A stretch of 57,751 bases of DNA from Polaromonas sp. (GTDB lineage Bacteria; Pseudomonadota; Gammaproteobacteria; Burkholderiales; Burkholderiaceae), in NCBI GenBank assembly GCA_013823505.1, contig PNMH01000015.1, positions 1-57,751 on the forward strand, written 5' to 3'. The position numbers and the translations under genes were made by a program. A model generated the notes under the pieces. That model had not been told where the DNA came from. It saw only the letters and a program-made list of their open reading frames with translations, and did not search any database. Below, one piece after another: positions 7,676 through 16,557 of this stretch (position 1 is its first letter; every line of letters begins with the position of its first letter).

Positions 7676-8826
7676 TGAGCCTCCTGTTCAGACACCTGGC
7701 CACACGCCTGGCCTTGTTCGCCCTGCTCGCATCCTTCATCGGCCCTGCCCTCGCCCACTCCAGCAGCAACGCCTACCTCTCGCTCTCCCAGCGCGGCTCC
7801 GACCTGGTGCTGCGCACCGACATCAACCTGCGCGACGTGGACCTGATCTTCGACCTGGACGACAACCGCGACGGCCAGGTGAGCTGGGGCGAAACCGCAG
7901 GCCGCATCGAGGAGCTCAAGGCCTGGATGCAGCAGGGCATCACGGTGCGCGGCACCTCGGCCGCGTGTGAACTTCGCCCGCTGGACGTGCTGGCCAGCCC
8001 CCACTCGGATGGCTTCTACCTCAGCGCCGAATGGACCGTTGCCTGCGCCGACCCGGAAGACGTAGCGGCCAAACGGCTCACACTCAAGTACGGGCTGATC
8101 TTCGACCAGGACAACCTGCACCGCGGCCTGCTGAAGGTCGAACTTCCCGCTGCCACCAGCAGCGCCATCCTGAGCCCCGACCGCCCCGAAGCGGCCTTGC
8201 AAGCGGGTGAAGTGTCGGGCTGGTCGGTGTTCAAGCGCTACGTGGTGGAAGGCGTCTGGCACATCTGGATCGGCATCGACCACATCCTCTTCCTGCTCAG
8301 CCTGTTGGTGCTCGCGCCGCTGGTCCCTTCGCGCTCGCGCGTGACCACCTGGCCCGCGGTGGAGAGCTTCCGCACCTCGTTCATGGATGTGCTGGCGGTC
8401 GTGACCGCTTTCACCGTGGCGCACTCGATCACGCTGGTGGCCTCCATCCTGGGTTGGGTGAACCCGCCGGTGGCCATCATCGAATCGGTGATCGCGCTCT
8501 CGGTGATCCTGGCTGCGCTCAACAACCTGTTGGGCTGGTTCTCGCTCAAGCGCTGGCGCCTGGCCTTCGCCTTCGGCCTCATCCACGGCTTCGGGTTTGC
8601 CAACGTGCTGCTGGACCTGGCCCTGCCTGCACAGCAGCTGGCGCTGGCGCTGGGCGGATTCAACGTGGGTGTGGAGATCGGCCAGCTGGCCATCGTGCTG
8701 GCGTTTCTGCCGGTGGCCTGGCTGCTGCGCCACACCGCGTTCTACCGCTGGGTGGTGGTGGCGGGCGGCTCGCTGACCATTGCGGTGATCGGCTCCATCT
8801 GGCTGGTGGAGCGCCTGGGCGGCTGA
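7675..8826 (+). CDS. HupE/UreJ-family membrane protein with EF-hand-like loop
   Basis: A 383-residue protein. After a signal peptide (about 1-27, ending 'GPALAHS'), a periplasmic domain of about 160 residues precedes a HupE/UreJ membrane domain (about 195-383) with 'HIWIGIDHILFLLSLLVL', 'AHSITLVASILG', 'GLIHGFGFANVLL' and 'NVGVEIGQLA'. The exported domain contains a loop matching a 12-residue EF-hand ('DDNRDGQVSWGE': acidic 1, 3, 5, Gly 6, hydrophobic 8, Glu 12). It is coupled to the exported TPR gene by a one-base overlap. The transported ligand is unknown; metal is the family precedent. Confidence 0.85.
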   Translation: MSLLFRHLATRLALFALLASFIGPALAHSSSNAYLSLSQRGSDLVLRTDINLRDVDLIFDLDDNRDGQVSWGETAGRIEELKAWMQQGITVRGTSAACELRPLDVLASPHSDGFYLSAEWTVACADPEDVAAKRLTLKYGLIFDQDNLHRGLLKVELPAATSSAILSPDRPEAALQAGEVSGWSVFKRYVVEGVWHIWIGIDHILFLLSLLVLAPLVPSRSRVTTWPAVESFRTSFMDVLAVVTAFTVAHSITLVASILGWVNPPVAIIESVIALSVILAALNNLLGWFSLKRWRLAFAFGLIHGFGFANVLLDLALPAQQLALALGGFNVGVEIGQLAIVLAFLPVAWLLRHTAFYRWVVVAGGSLTIAVIGSIWLVERLGG

Positions 8827-8968
8827 ACACGCACTGTTACCAGCGTGGCGGCTGATCGGTGCGCTCACGAACAGACCTGAATTTTTGAGGCCCTTAATCT
8901 GAAAGCCAGTCGGCACCTTCGGCTGCGAGTCCTCAACGCTGCTTCTGCAGCACTTTCAAGGGTCCCCC

Positions 8969-9235
8969 ATGAAAACGTCCAGCTTCATCACTTCTTCGCT
9001 TGCCGCTCTGGCTGTGGTCGGCAGCGTCGGTCTCGTGTTCGCACAATCCGGCCCCACCACACCGGCCAATCCAGCAGCCACCGGCGGCGACCAAACCTCG
9101 CCACCCATGACCACCACCACGCCCATGGCCACGCCACCCGCTGGCGGCATGACCACGCCCGCACCGGCCACCACCGACAGCATGAACAACAACGCTGCGA
9201 TGAACGAGCCTGTGGCCCGCGCTGATCGCAACTGA
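8969..9235 (+). CDS. Small exported Thr/Pro-rich protein
   Basis: An 88-residue protein with a signal peptide (about 1-26, 'LAALAVVGSVGLVFAQ') and a mature part made mostly of Thr, Pro, Ala, Met and Asn, without a recognisable fold. AAGGG lies 6 nt before the ATG, and a strong hairpin terminator follows 17 nt after the stop, so the unit looks real and monocistronic. No function is assigned. Confidence 0.65.
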   Translation: MKTSSFITSSLAALAVVGSVGLVFAQSGPTTPANPAATGGDQTSPPMTTTTPMATPPAGGMTTPAPATTDSMNNNAAMNEPVARADRN

Positions 9236-9252
9236 GCCTGACCGCATCACGA

Positions 9253-9290
9253 CAACGCCCCTCGGTCCTTGCGGATCCAGGGGCGTTGTT
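9253..9290 (+). terminator. Hairpin terminator after the Thr/Pro-rich gene
   Basis: A perfect 10-bp inverted repeat (CAACGCCCCT at 9253-9262 and AGGGGCGTTG at 9279-9288) with a 16-nt loop and only a short T stretch after it. It is probably an intrinsic or Rho-assisted terminator. Confidence 0.65.
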
Positions 9291-9308
9291 GCTTGAAGTC
9301 GCTGACCG

Positions 9309-10055
9309 ATGAGCCACCCCATGCCCCCTCTTGACGAACCCACGCGCTGGGCCGCCATTCGCCACGGCGTGCTGGCGGGCCTGGCCCTGGTTGCGCTGCT
9401 GTTGCCGCCAGGAACCCCGGTGCCGGCCAGCGCGGCGCAGCGCATGGCACCACCCGCTGTCACCCCGCAGCGCCTGGCCGAACTGGGTGACGCGCAGGCA
9501 TCGAGCGACGTGCGCCTGATGGCGAACTGGATCGCCAACTCGGGCGACCACGCTGCCATGCCGTTTGTGCTCATCGACAAACGCGCGGCCCGGCTCTATG
9601 TGTTTGACGCGCAGGCCCGCCTGCTGGACCACACCGCCGTTTTGCTGGGCTCCGCGCAAGGCGACGATTCGGTGCCCGGCATCGGCGACAAGCCGATTGC
9701 CGATGTGCTGCCCGAAGAGCGCACCACACCCGCGGGCCGCTTTGCGGGTCAGCGCGGTCTCAACATTGACGGCGAAGACGTGGTCTGGGTCGACTACAAC
9801 GCCGCTGTGTCCATGCACCGCGTGCGCGCCCACAACCCCAGGGAGCGCCGCCTGCAGCGCCTGGCCACCGAGACAGCGGACGACAACCGCATCAGCTACG
9901 GTTGCATCAACATACCCGCCCCCTTCTTTGACGTGCACATCGCGCCCACCTTCGCAGCGCAGCGAGCCACGGTCTATGTGTTGCCCGAGCAGAAGACCCT
10001 GCAAACGGTGTTTGGTGTTCCCGCACAAGCGCATTTGGCTCAGATGATTCGGTAA
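9309..10055 (+). CDS. L,D-transpeptidase-like exported protein
   Basis: A 248-residue protein with an N-terminal membrane/signal segment (about residues 18-43). A YkuD-type domain (about 85-235) opens with 'FVLIDKRAARLYVFDAQARL' and carries 'VSMHRVRA' and 'RISYGCINIP', which correspond to the H...(S/Y)GC catalytic core of L,D-transpeptidases. The Cys of YGC would be the nucleophile. The expected role is peptidoglycan cross-linking or protein attachment in the periplasm. The motif has Tyr where His is usual (SHGC), so the activity could differ. Confidence 0.75.
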   Translation: MSHPMPPLDEPTRWAAIRHGVLAGLALVALLLPPGTPVPASAAQRMAPPAVTPQRLAELGDAQASSDVRLMANWIANSGDHAAMPFVLIDKRAARLYVFDAQARLLDHTAVLLGSAQGDDSVPGIGDKPIADVLPEERTTPAGRFAGQRGLNIDGEDVVWVDYNAAVSMHRVRAHNPRERRLQRLATETADDNRISYGCINIPAPFFDVHIAPTFAAQRATVYVLPEQKTLQTVFGVPAQAHLAQMIR

Positions 10056-10141
10056 TAAACAACCAAGAATCCATTCGTTCCTGAACGGAGTGCGAGCCCG
10101 GATCATCCGGTCACTTTCAACACCTTTCCACAAGGAACGAC

Positions 10142-11155
10142 ATGACCACCCGCCGCCACCTGATCCAGGCCCTCGCCGCCACCGCCCTCACCGCCGGCGC
10201 CTTCTCGGCCATCGCCCAGCCCGCACCGGTGACCTTGCTCAACGTGTCCTACGACCCGACGCGCGAGCTGTACTTGGAGTACAACGCCGCGTTCATCAAA
10301 CACTGGAAGGCCAAGACCGGCCAGGACGTGACCATCAAACAAAGCCATGGCGGTTCCGGCCGCCAGGCCCGCTCCATCATTGACGGACTGGACGCCGACG
10401 TGGCCACCCTGGCCCTGGCTGGCGACACCGACGCGCTGCACACCAATGGTGGGTGGATTCCCAAGGACTGGCAAAAGCGCCTGCCGCTCAACAGCTCGCC
10501 CTACACCTCCACCATCGTGCTGGTCACGCGCGCCGGCAACCCGAAAAACATCAAGGACTGGGACGACCTGATCCGACCCGACGTGAAGGTCATCACCCCC
10601 AACCCCAAAACATCGGGTGGCGCGCGCTGGAACTACCTGGCCGCGTGGGAATTCGCCAAGCGCAAGTACGGCAGCGATGACAAGGCCAAGGAATTCGTGG
10701 GCAAGCTCTACGCCAACGTGCCTGTGCTCGACACTGGCGCACGCGGCTCCTCCGTCACCTTCGCGCAACGCGGCCAGGGCGACGTGTTCATCTCCTGGGA
10801 AAACGAGGCCTATTTGCTGGAGAAAGAGTTCGGCAACAAGGTCGACTTCATCTACCCGTCGCTGTCCATCCTGGCCGAACCCGCCGTGACCGTGGTCGAC
10901 AAGAACGTGGACAAAAAGGGCACACGCGCCGTGGCAACGGCCTACCTGGAATACCTCTACACCGAAGAGGCGCAAGACATCATCGGCAAACACTTCTACC
11001 GCCCCACCTCGACCAAGGCCCAGGCCAAGTACGCCAAGCAACTGCCCAAGCTCAACCTCTTCAAGATCGGTGACGCTTTCGGTGGCTGGGAGCAGGCGGC
11101 CAAGGTGCACTTCGCTGACGGTGGCAGCTTCGACCAGATTTACACCAGGAAGTAA
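10142..11155 (+). CDS. Sulfate/thiosulfate-binding periplasmic protein
   Basis: A 337-residue substrate-binding protein of the Sbp/CysP family. The signal peptide (about 1-25) starts with an RR pair, and the family signature '[13 protein letters not shown]' follows at about residues 31-43. '[16 protein letters not shown]' is typical of the sulfate-binding pocket. AAGGAAC sits just before the ATG. It is separated from the cysTWA transporter operon by four small genes or gaps and is a paralogue of the binding protein at 12570. Either could serve the single CysTWA transporter. Confidence 0.93.
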   Translation: MTTRRHLIQALAATALTAGAFSAIAQPAPVTLLNVSYDPTRELYLEYNAAFIKHWKAKTGQDVTIKQSHGGSGRQARSIIDGLDADVATLALAGDTDALHTNGGWIPKDWQKRLPLNSSPYTSTIVLVTRAGNPKNIKDWDDLIRPDVKVITPNPKTSGGARWNYLAAWEFAKRKYGSDDKAKEFVGKLYANVPVLDTGARGSSVTFAQRGQGDVFISWENEAYLLEKEFGNKVDFIYPSLSILAEPAVTVVDKNVDKKGTRAVATAYLEYLYTEEAQDIIGKHFYRPTSTKAQAKYAKQLPKLNLFKIGDAFGGWEQAAKVHFADGGSFDQIYTRK

Positions 11156-11215
11156 GGCATCCTCGTGTCACATAGGATCGAGCACTCCAACTCCTTCCCA
11201 ACATCAGGAATCAAC

Positions 11216-11509
11216 ATGCCCAAGGCCTACTGGATCGCCACCTACCGTTCGATCAGCAACCCCGACGCTCTCGCCGCTTACGCAGCACTCGCTGGCCCCG
11301 CCATCCAGGCGGCGGGCGGGCGCTTCCTGGCGCGCGGCATGCCCTCCAAAATCTACGAAGCTGCCCTCAACCAGCGCGTGGTGCTGATCGAGTTCGACAG
11401 CGTGGCGCAGGCCACCGGCGCGCACGACAGCCCGGCTTACCAGGAGGCATTGAAGGCCTTGGGCCAGGGTGCCGACCGGGAGATCCGCATCATTGAAGCG
11501 GTGGCCTGA
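11216..11509 (+). CDS. DUF1330-family protein
   Basis: A 97-residue protein of the DUF1330 family (ferredoxin-like alpha/beta fold) with 'KAYWIATYRSISNPDALAAY' at the start and 'RVVLIEFDS' in the centre. The ATG at 11216 is chosen because AGGA lies about 6 nt upstream and the family begins 'MPKAYWIA'. An in-frame GTG/ATG upstream would add 17 unconserved residues. The molecular function of the family is unknown. It lies between the two sulfate-binding protein genes. Confidence 0.85.
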   Translation: MPKAYWIATYRSISNPDALAAYAALAGPAIQAAGGRFLARGMPSKIYEAALNQRVVLIEFDSVAQATGAHDSPAYQEALKALGQGADREIRIIEAVA

Positions 11510-11659
11510 GGCTGGTTGCCCTGGCGCACAGTGCGGCCACTGGCTGCCCTGTGCGCACGGAATGTCCTGGATACCCCCAAGCGCTCGCGACGCACCGGCC
11601 AATGAGATAAACGGTATGGCGTCCATCCTGACCCGTTGAGCCTGCCGGTTGATCTCCCC

Positions 11660-12052
11660 ATGATGCTGTCCGCTGCTGTCTTGTGCACCGCCTTGCTGTT
11701 CGGTGGCATGACCCTGTATTCCTTTGGCTTCGCGGCCTTTCTTTTCACCGCCCTGCCGGCGCCCACAGCAGGCGCCACGCTGCGTCGCGCCTTTCCCTGG
11801 TTTTATGTGTTCGTGATGGCCATCTCGGCGCTGGGAGCGCTTCTCTGGCTGCCCCACGACACGCTGGCGGCCGCGCTGCTGGCCACGGTGGCATTGACCA
11901 CCTTGCCGGTGCGTCAGCTGCTCATGCCGGCGATCAACCGCGCCACCGATGCGGGACAGCGCCGGCGCTTCAAGTGGCTCCACAGTGTGTCGGTGGTGGT
12001 GACGCTCGCACACATTGCGACCACGGGCTGGCTGCTGTCCCGGCTGGTGTGA
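11660..12052 (+). CDS. DUF4149-like four-helix membrane protein
   Basis: A 130-residue protein with four predicted membrane spans ('LFGGMTLYSFGFAAFLFTAL', 'FPWFYVFVMAISALGALLWL', a third near residues 68-85 and a C-terminal span) and a basic loop 'RATDAGQRRRFKWLHS'. This arrangement resembles DUF4149 proteins. The ATG at 11660 is used rather than the upstream TTG. Function is unknown. Confidence 0.7.
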   Translation: MMLSAAVLCTALLFGGMTLYSFGFAAFLFTALPAPTAGATLRRAFPWFYVFVMAISALGALLWLPHDTLAAALLATVALTTLPVRQLLMPAINRATDAGQRRRFKWLHSVSVVVTLAHIATTGWLLSRLV

Positions 12053-12117
12053 ACGCTTTCAAGCGCATGGTGCAGCGAGCTGCCTCGACGAGGCGGTCGC
12101 TCGTGCCCCGACCACCG

Positions 12118-12318
12118 TCAGGCCATGAAAACAGCAATGAAGGCCAGCATGAAAATCAGGATAGCGCCCATGACGGGCAGGACCATGGGCATGTAGTGCA
12201 CCACCGTGTCCAGGATGTCTTCCGCCTGCTCGTCGGCGTAAGCCCGCAGTTCCGGATCTGAATAGTCCAGCGGGTGCTCGGCAAGGGCCTCGTCGGGCGA
12301 AGGTTGTTTGTGTTGCAT
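12118..12318 (-). CDS. Small single-span membrane protein
   Basis: A 66-residue protein with an acidic soluble N-terminal part and a C-terminal membrane helix ('MVLPVMGAILIFMLAFIAVF'). The ATG at 12318 has AGGAG 6 nt upstream; the longer open frame upstream is spurious. It is a tail-anchored-like small protein of unknown role, convergent with the DUF4149-like gene and divergent from the cys operon. Confidence 0.65.
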   Translation of the reverse strand: MQHKQPSPDEALAEHPLDYSDPELRAYADEQAEDILDTVVHYMPMVLPVMGAILIFMLAFIAVFMA

Positions 12319-12569
12319 GGGAGCTCCTGTCCAAGGTTCATCGGGTTTGCGACGGACCGCTGCGTTGCGCAGCCCACAGCACTCAAGGCTTGCAGCCTGC
12401 GGGATTGGAGGGTGTACGTCAACCAAAAGTTTCCACCCGGCAGGAATGCGGCTTTCGGGTGTCGAAGGCTTATGCCCGATCCACATATGGAAACAAGAAC
12501 AAAGTCGTTGGGTTTCACGAAGCCCACGCCCAGAATTCCTCACATCCTGTTTCCGTTTGGAGCTTTCAC

Positions 12570-13568
12570 ATGAACAACACCTTGCGCGCGGCCCTCGCCG
12601 CCGTGGCCCTCTCCACCTCTGCCATCGCCGGCGCCCAGACCACGCTGCTCAACGTCTCTTACGACGTGGCGCGCGAGTTCTACAAAGACATCAACGTCGC
12701 CTTTGCCGCCAGCTACAAGAAGTCCACCGGCAAGGACATCAAGGTGGACCAGTCGCATGCCGGCTCCAGCGCGCAGGCCCGTGCTGTGGCCGACGGCCTG
12801 GAAGCCGACGTGGTGACCTTCAACACCACGACCGACGTGGACTTTCTCGCCGACAAGGGTGTGGTCGCCAAGGACTGGCGCCAGAAGTTCGCGAACAACG
12901 CCGCGCCCACCACCTCGACCATGCTGTTTCTGGTGCGCAACGGCAACCCCAAGGGCATCAAGGACTGGGACGACCTCATCAAGCCCGGCGTGCAGGTGAT
13001 CGTGGTCAACCCCAAGACCGGTGGCAACGGCCGCATGGCCTACCTGGCCGCCTGGGGCTATGTGCGCAGCAAGGGCGGGTCGGATGCCGAAGCTGCCGAG
13101 TTCGTGGGCAAGCTCTACAAGAACGTGCCGGTGCTCGCGCGCGGCGGCCGAGACGCCACCGGCGTCTTCCTGCAACGCAACATCGGCGACGTGCTCGTGA
13201 CCTTCGAGTCCGAAGTCGTCTCCGTCAACAACGAGTTCGGCGCCGGCAAGGTCGACGCCATCCACCCGAGCGCGTCCATCGTGACGGAGAACCCCGTGGC
13301 CATCGTCGAACGCACGGTGAACAAGAAGGGCTCGACCGCCGAGGCCAAGGCCTACCTCGACTTCCTCTACAGCCCCGAAGGCCAGGAGATCGCGGCGAAG
13401 CACAACATCCGCCCGCGCAACGAAGCGGTGTTGAAGAAGTACGCCACGGCCTTCAAGCCGATCAAGCTGTTCAGCGTCGAGCAGTACTTCAGCTCGCTGA
13501 GTGAGGCGCAGAAGGTGCACTTCAACGACGGCGGCCAGTTCGACAAGATCTACACGCTGGGCAAGTAA
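12570..13568 (+). CDS. Sulfate-binding periplasmic protein of the cysTWA operon
   Basis: A 332-residue Sbp/CysP-family protein with signal peptide (about 1-22) and signature 'LLNVSYDVAREFYKDINVAF' near residue 26. 'NPKTGGNGRMAYLAAW' matches the ligand pocket region. The ATG at 12570 is chosen over upstream in-frame starts because it begins the signal peptide. Its TAA is followed immediately by the ATG of cysT, so it is the operon-encoded ligand binder for the CysTWA importer. About 250 nt of non-coding sequence upstream should hold the promoter; I could not single out a CysB site. Confidence 0.94.
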   Translation: MNNTLRAALAAVALSTSAIAGAQTTLLNVSYDVAREFYKDINVAFAASYKKSTGKDIKVDQSHAGSSAQARAVADGLEADVVTFNTTTDVDFLADKGVVAKDWRQKFANNAAPTTSTMLFLVRNGNPKGIKDWDDLIKPGVQVIVVNPKTGGNGRMAYLAAWGYVRSKGGSDAEAAEFVGKLYKNVPVLARGGRDATGVFLQRNIGDVLVTFESEVVSVNNEFGAGKVDAIHPSASIVTENPVAIVERTVNKKGSTAEAKAYLDFLYSPEGQEIAAKHNIRPRNEAVLKKYATAFKPIKLFSVEQYFSSLSEAQKVHFNDGGQFDKIYTLGK

Positions 13569-14462
13569 ATGACATCGGTCTCTTCGGCAGTGCTGGGTGG
13601 CTCCACCCAGCACGGAGCCACCGTGCCTCGCCGCGCCACGCGCCGGGTGCTGCCGGGCTTCAACATCACGCTGGGCTTCACGGTTTTTTACCTGAGCCTG
13701 ATCGTGCTGATCCCGCTCTCGGCGCTGCTCTTCAAGACCTTCACGCTCACCTGGCCGCAGTTCTGGGAAGCGGTCACCGCGCCGCGCGTGGTGGCCTCGT
13801 ACAAGCTCACCTTCGGTGCCTCGTTCATTGCAGCCTGTGTCAACGCCGTCTTCGGTCTGCTGGTGGCCTGGGTGCTGGTGCGCTACAGCTTTCCGGGCAA
13901 AAAGATCGTCGACGCCCTGGTGGACCTGCCATTTGCGCTGCCCACGGCCGTGGCCGGCATTTCGCTCACCGCCATCCTCGCCGGCAACGGCTGGATCGGC
14001 CAGTACACCGAACCACTCGGCCTTCAACTCGCCTTCAACCCCAACGGTGTGGTGATCGCGCTCATCTTCATCGGCCTGCCCTTCGTGGTGCGCACGGTGC
14101 AGCCGGTGCTGGAAGACACCGAAAAGGAACTGGAAGAAGCCGCCACCTGCCTGGGCGCCACGCGCTGGCAGACCTTCAGCCGGGTGATCTTTCCGAGCAT
14201 CGCCCCCGCCCTGCTTACCGGCTTTGCCATGGCGTTTGCCCGCGCGGTGGGTGAATACGGCTCGGTGATCTTCATCGCCGGCAACATGCCCATGATTTCC
14301 GAGATCACGCCCCTCATCATCATCAGCAAGCTCGAGCAGTACGACTACGCCGGCGCCACCGCCGTGGCCACCGTCATGCTGGGCATCTCGTTCGTGCTGC
14401 TGCTGCTCATCAACGGCCTTCAGACCTGGCAGCGCAAACGCAGCGGTGGAGCGATGGCATGA
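13569..14462 (+). CDS. cysT: Sulfate ABC transporter permease CysT
   Basis: A 297-residue inner-membrane permease (CysT, also called CysU) with six spans. It carries the EAA-type loop '[22 protein letters not shown]' (about residues 190-212) that contacts the ATPase. It forms the channel with CysW. It begins directly after the stop of the sulfate-binding protein gene and overlaps cysW by 4 nt (ATGA). Confidence 0.95.
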   Translation: MTSVSSAVLGGSTQHGATVPRRATRRVLPGFNITLGFTVFYLSLIVLIPLSALLFKTFTLTWPQFWEAVTAPRVVASYKLTFGASFIAACVNAVFGLLVAWVLVRYSFPGKKIVDALVDLPFALPTAVAGISLTAILAGNGWIGQYTEPLGLQLAFNPNGVVIALIFIGLPFVVRTVQPVLEDTEKELEEAATCLGATRWQTFSRVIFPSIAPALLTGFAMAFARAVGEYGSVIFIAGNMPMISEITPLIIISKLEQYDYAGATAVATVMLGISFVLLLLINGLQTWQRKRSGGAMA

Positions 14463-15355
14463 GCGCAACGTCTGTTCGCACCGAAGCACCCTGGGTGCGC
14501 CGCACGCTGATCGGCGTGGCGCTGGTCTTCATGTTCCTCTTCCTGGTGCTGCCCCTCGCAGCGGTGTTCACCGAAGCCCTGCGCAAGGGCTGGGACGCTT
14601 ACTGGGAAGCGCTGCAGGAGCCCGACGCGTGGTCGGCCATCCGGCTGACGCTGATGACGGCAGCCATTGCCGTGCCGCTGAACCTGGTGTTTGGCGTGGC
14701 CGCGGCCTGGTGCATCGCCAAGTACGAGTTCCGTGGCAAGTCCTTCCTCACCACGCTGATCGACCTGCCGTTCTCGGTGTCGCCGGTGGTGGCGGGCCTG
14801 ATCTACGTGCTGGTGTTCGGTGCGCAGGGCTGGTTCGGCCCCTGGCTGATGGAGCACGACATCAAGATCATTTTCGCCGTGCCCGGCATCATCCTGGCCA
14901 CGGTTTTCGTCACCTTTCCCTTCATCGCGCGTGAACTCATTCCGCTGATGCAGGCGCAGGGCAACGACGAGGAGCAGGCCGCGCAGGTGCTGGGTGCCAG
15001 CGGGTGGCAGACCTTCTGGTACGTGACCCTGCCCAACATCAAGTGGGGCCTGATCTACGGCGTGATCCTGTGCAACGCGCGGGCCATGGGCGAGTTCGGC
15101 GCGGTCTCGGTGGTCTCGGGCCACATCCGCGGCCAGACCAACACCATGCCGCTGCACGTGGAGGTGCTCTACAACGAGTACCAGTCGGTGGCCGCGTTTG
15201 CCGTGGCCTCGCTGCTGGCGCTGCTGGCCCTGGTCACGCTGGTGATCAAGTCGGTGGCCGAATGGCGCATGGAAGCCGAGATGAAAGTGCTCGCAGAGCT
15301 GCCACCCGAGCGGCCCACGCCAGCCGCCAATCCCTTGCTGGGACAAACATCATGA
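14459..15355 (+). CDS. cysW: Sulfate ABC transporter permease CysW
   Basis: A 298-residue permease with the EAA loop '[23 protein letters not shown]' region and the CysW-type motif '[20 protein letters not shown]'. It partners CysT in the membrane. It starts by an ATGA overlap with cysT. Its TGA is itself overlapped by the ATG of a 22-codon micro-ORF that leads to cysA. Confidence 0.95.
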   Translation: MSATSVRTEAPWVRRTLIGVALVFMFLFLVLPLAAVFTEALRKGWDAYWEALQEPDAWSAIRLTLMTAAIAVPLNLVFGVAAAWCIAKYEFRGKSFLTTLIDLPFSVSPVVAGLIYVLVFGAQGWFGPWLMEHDIKIIFAVPGIILATVFVTFPFIARELIPLMQAQGNDEEQAAQVLGASGWQTFWYVTLPNIKWGLIYGVILCNARAMGEFGAVSVVSGHIRGQTNTMPLHVEVLYNEYQSVAAFAVASLLALLALVTLVIKSVAEWRMEAEMKVLAELPPERPTPAANPLLGQTS

Positions 15356-15420
15356 GTGCCGCGCCGGGCCGCCCCAAGCAAGCTCGCGCCGCAGTGCGCA
15401 GCACGAAGGACATCCTATGA
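15352..15420 (+). repeat. 69-bp bridging micro-ORF element, copy A (cysW-cysA)
   Basis: A 22-codon open frame (starts MSAAPGR, ends STKDIL) fills the whole cysW-cysA gap. Its ATG overlaps the cysW stop (ATGA) and its TGA overlaps the cysA start (ATGA), so ribosomes could pass through three frames without leaving the mRNA. A second copy with the same length and the same double overlap lies between bchF and bchN (39622-39690, minus strand). The two match at about three quarters of aligned positions by eye. A one-base indel inside shifts the peptide frame, so DNA or RNA, not peptide, seems conserved. Confidence 0.75.
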
Positions 15421-16505
15421 GCATTGAAATCCGCAACGTCAACAAACACTTCGGCACCTTCCAGGCGCTGAACAACGTCAACCTCGACATCCACTCGGGA
15501 GAGCTGCTTGCGCTGCTCGGTCCGTCGGGTTGCGGCAAGACCACGCTGCTGCGCATCATTGCCGGCCTGGAAACACCGGACACCGGCAACATCTTCTTCA
15601 GCGGCGAAGACACCACCGACGTGCACGTGCGCGAGCGCAACGTGGGCTTCGTGTTCCAGCACTACGCGCTGTTCCGCCACATGACCGTGCTGGAAAACGT
15701 GGCGTTTGGCCTGCGGGTGAAACCGCGCGGCGAGCGCCCGAGCGACGCGCAGATCAAAAGCAAGGTGCACGACCTGCTCAAGCTGGTGCAGCTCGACTGG
15801 CTGGCCGACCGTTACCCCTCGCAACTCTCGGGCGGCCAGCGCCAGCGCATTGCGCTCGCGCGCGCGCTCGCGGTGGAGCCCAAGGTGCTGCTGCTGGATG
15901 AGCCCTTCGGCGCACTCGACGCCAAAGTGCGCAAGGAACTGCGCCGCTGGTTGCGCCGCCTGCACGACGAGCTGCACGTGACCAGCGTGTTCGTCACGCA
16001 CGACCAGGAAGAGGCGCTCGAAGTGGCCGACCGTGTGGTGCTCATGAACCAGGGCCATGTGGAACAGGTGGGTGCACCGCAAGACGTGTGGGACCGCCCG
16101 GCCAGCCCGTTTGTGTACGGCTTCCTGGGAGACGTGAACCTGTTTCACGGCCGCGCGCACGAAGGCCAGATGCACCTGGAAGGTGTGTCGTTCGCTTCGC
16201 CCGAACACGCTGGCGCACGGGACGCACAGGCCTTCGCCTATGTGCGTCCGCACGAACTGGATGTGTTGCCTTACGCGGCCGGTCTGAACGGCATGGTGGT
16301 CAAGCTCGACCGCGCGGTGGTCGTGGGCCCGATCGCCCGCCTCGAACTCCTGCCGGTGGACCCGCCCGCCAACGGCGACCAGCCCAAACTGATCGAGGCC
16401 CATCTCTCGGCCGACCGCTTCAAAGAGCTCGGCATCCAGGAGGGCGACACGGTGGTGGTGGCGCCGCGCAAGGCGCGCGTGTTCTTGCAGCCTCAAGCCG
16501 CCTGA
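15417..16505 (+). CDS. cysA: Sulfate ABC transporter ATPase CysA
   Basis: A 362-residue ATPase. Walker A 'GPSGCGKTT' lies at residues 35-43, the signature 'LSGGQ' near 137-141 followed by Walker B '[12 protein letters not shown]', the H-loop '[11 protein letters not shown]', and a C-terminal regulatory/TOBE-like domain from about residue 240 ('[14 protein letters not shown]'). It powers sulfate/thiosulfate import through CysT/CysW. The start overlaps the stop of the bridging micro-ORF, with AAGGA just upstream. Confidence 0.96.
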   Translation: MSIEIRNVNKHFGTFQALNNVNLDIHSGELLALLGPSGCGKTTLLRIIAGLETPDTGNIFFSGEDTTDVHVRERNVGFVFQHYALFRHMTVLENVAFGLRVKPRGERPSDAQIKSKVHDLLKLVQLDWLADRYPSQLSGGQRQRIALARALAVEPKVLLLDEPFGALDAKVRKELRRWLRRLHDELHVTSVFVTHDQEEALEVADRVVLMNQGHVEQVGAPQDVWDRPASPFVYGFLGDVNLFHGRAHEGQMHLEGVSFASPEHAGARDAQAFAYVRPHELDVLPYAAGLNGMVVKLDRAVVVGPIARLELLPVDPPANGDQPKLIEAHLSADRFKELGIQEGDTVVVAPRKARVFLQPQAA

Positions 16506-16518
16506 GCCAGCCGCTGTC

Positions 16519-16551
16519 CTGATGCGATCCTGACGCGGGGTGTGCTACGTT
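16519..16551 (+). promoter_or_regulatory. Direct-repeat operator plus -10-like box upstream of kdpD
   Basis: CTGATGC-GATC-CTGACGC (16519-16536) is a tandem repeat with an 11-bp period, the usual layout for OmpR/KdpE-type regulators. After a 9-nt gap comes TACGTT (16546-16551), a -10-like element 6 nt before the ATG. The same site, gap and box (CTTATGC-GTTC-CTGATGC, 9 nt, TACGCT) occur upstream of kup. Transcription starting about 7 nt after the box would make the kdpD mRNA leaderless. Site function is inferred. Confidence 0.6.
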
Positions 16552-16557
16552 GCGCCG

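Noticed and set aside
7612..8916. Minus-strand open frame of 434 codons opposite the HupE-like gene
   Set aside because: Antisense of a membrane protein with clear family motifs; low-complexity product.
12540..14489. Minus-strand open frame of 649 codons opposite the sulfate-binding protein and cysT
   Set aside because: It is antisense to clear homologues, is His/Gly/Arg-rich in the way GC-rich shadows are, and has no recognisable domain.
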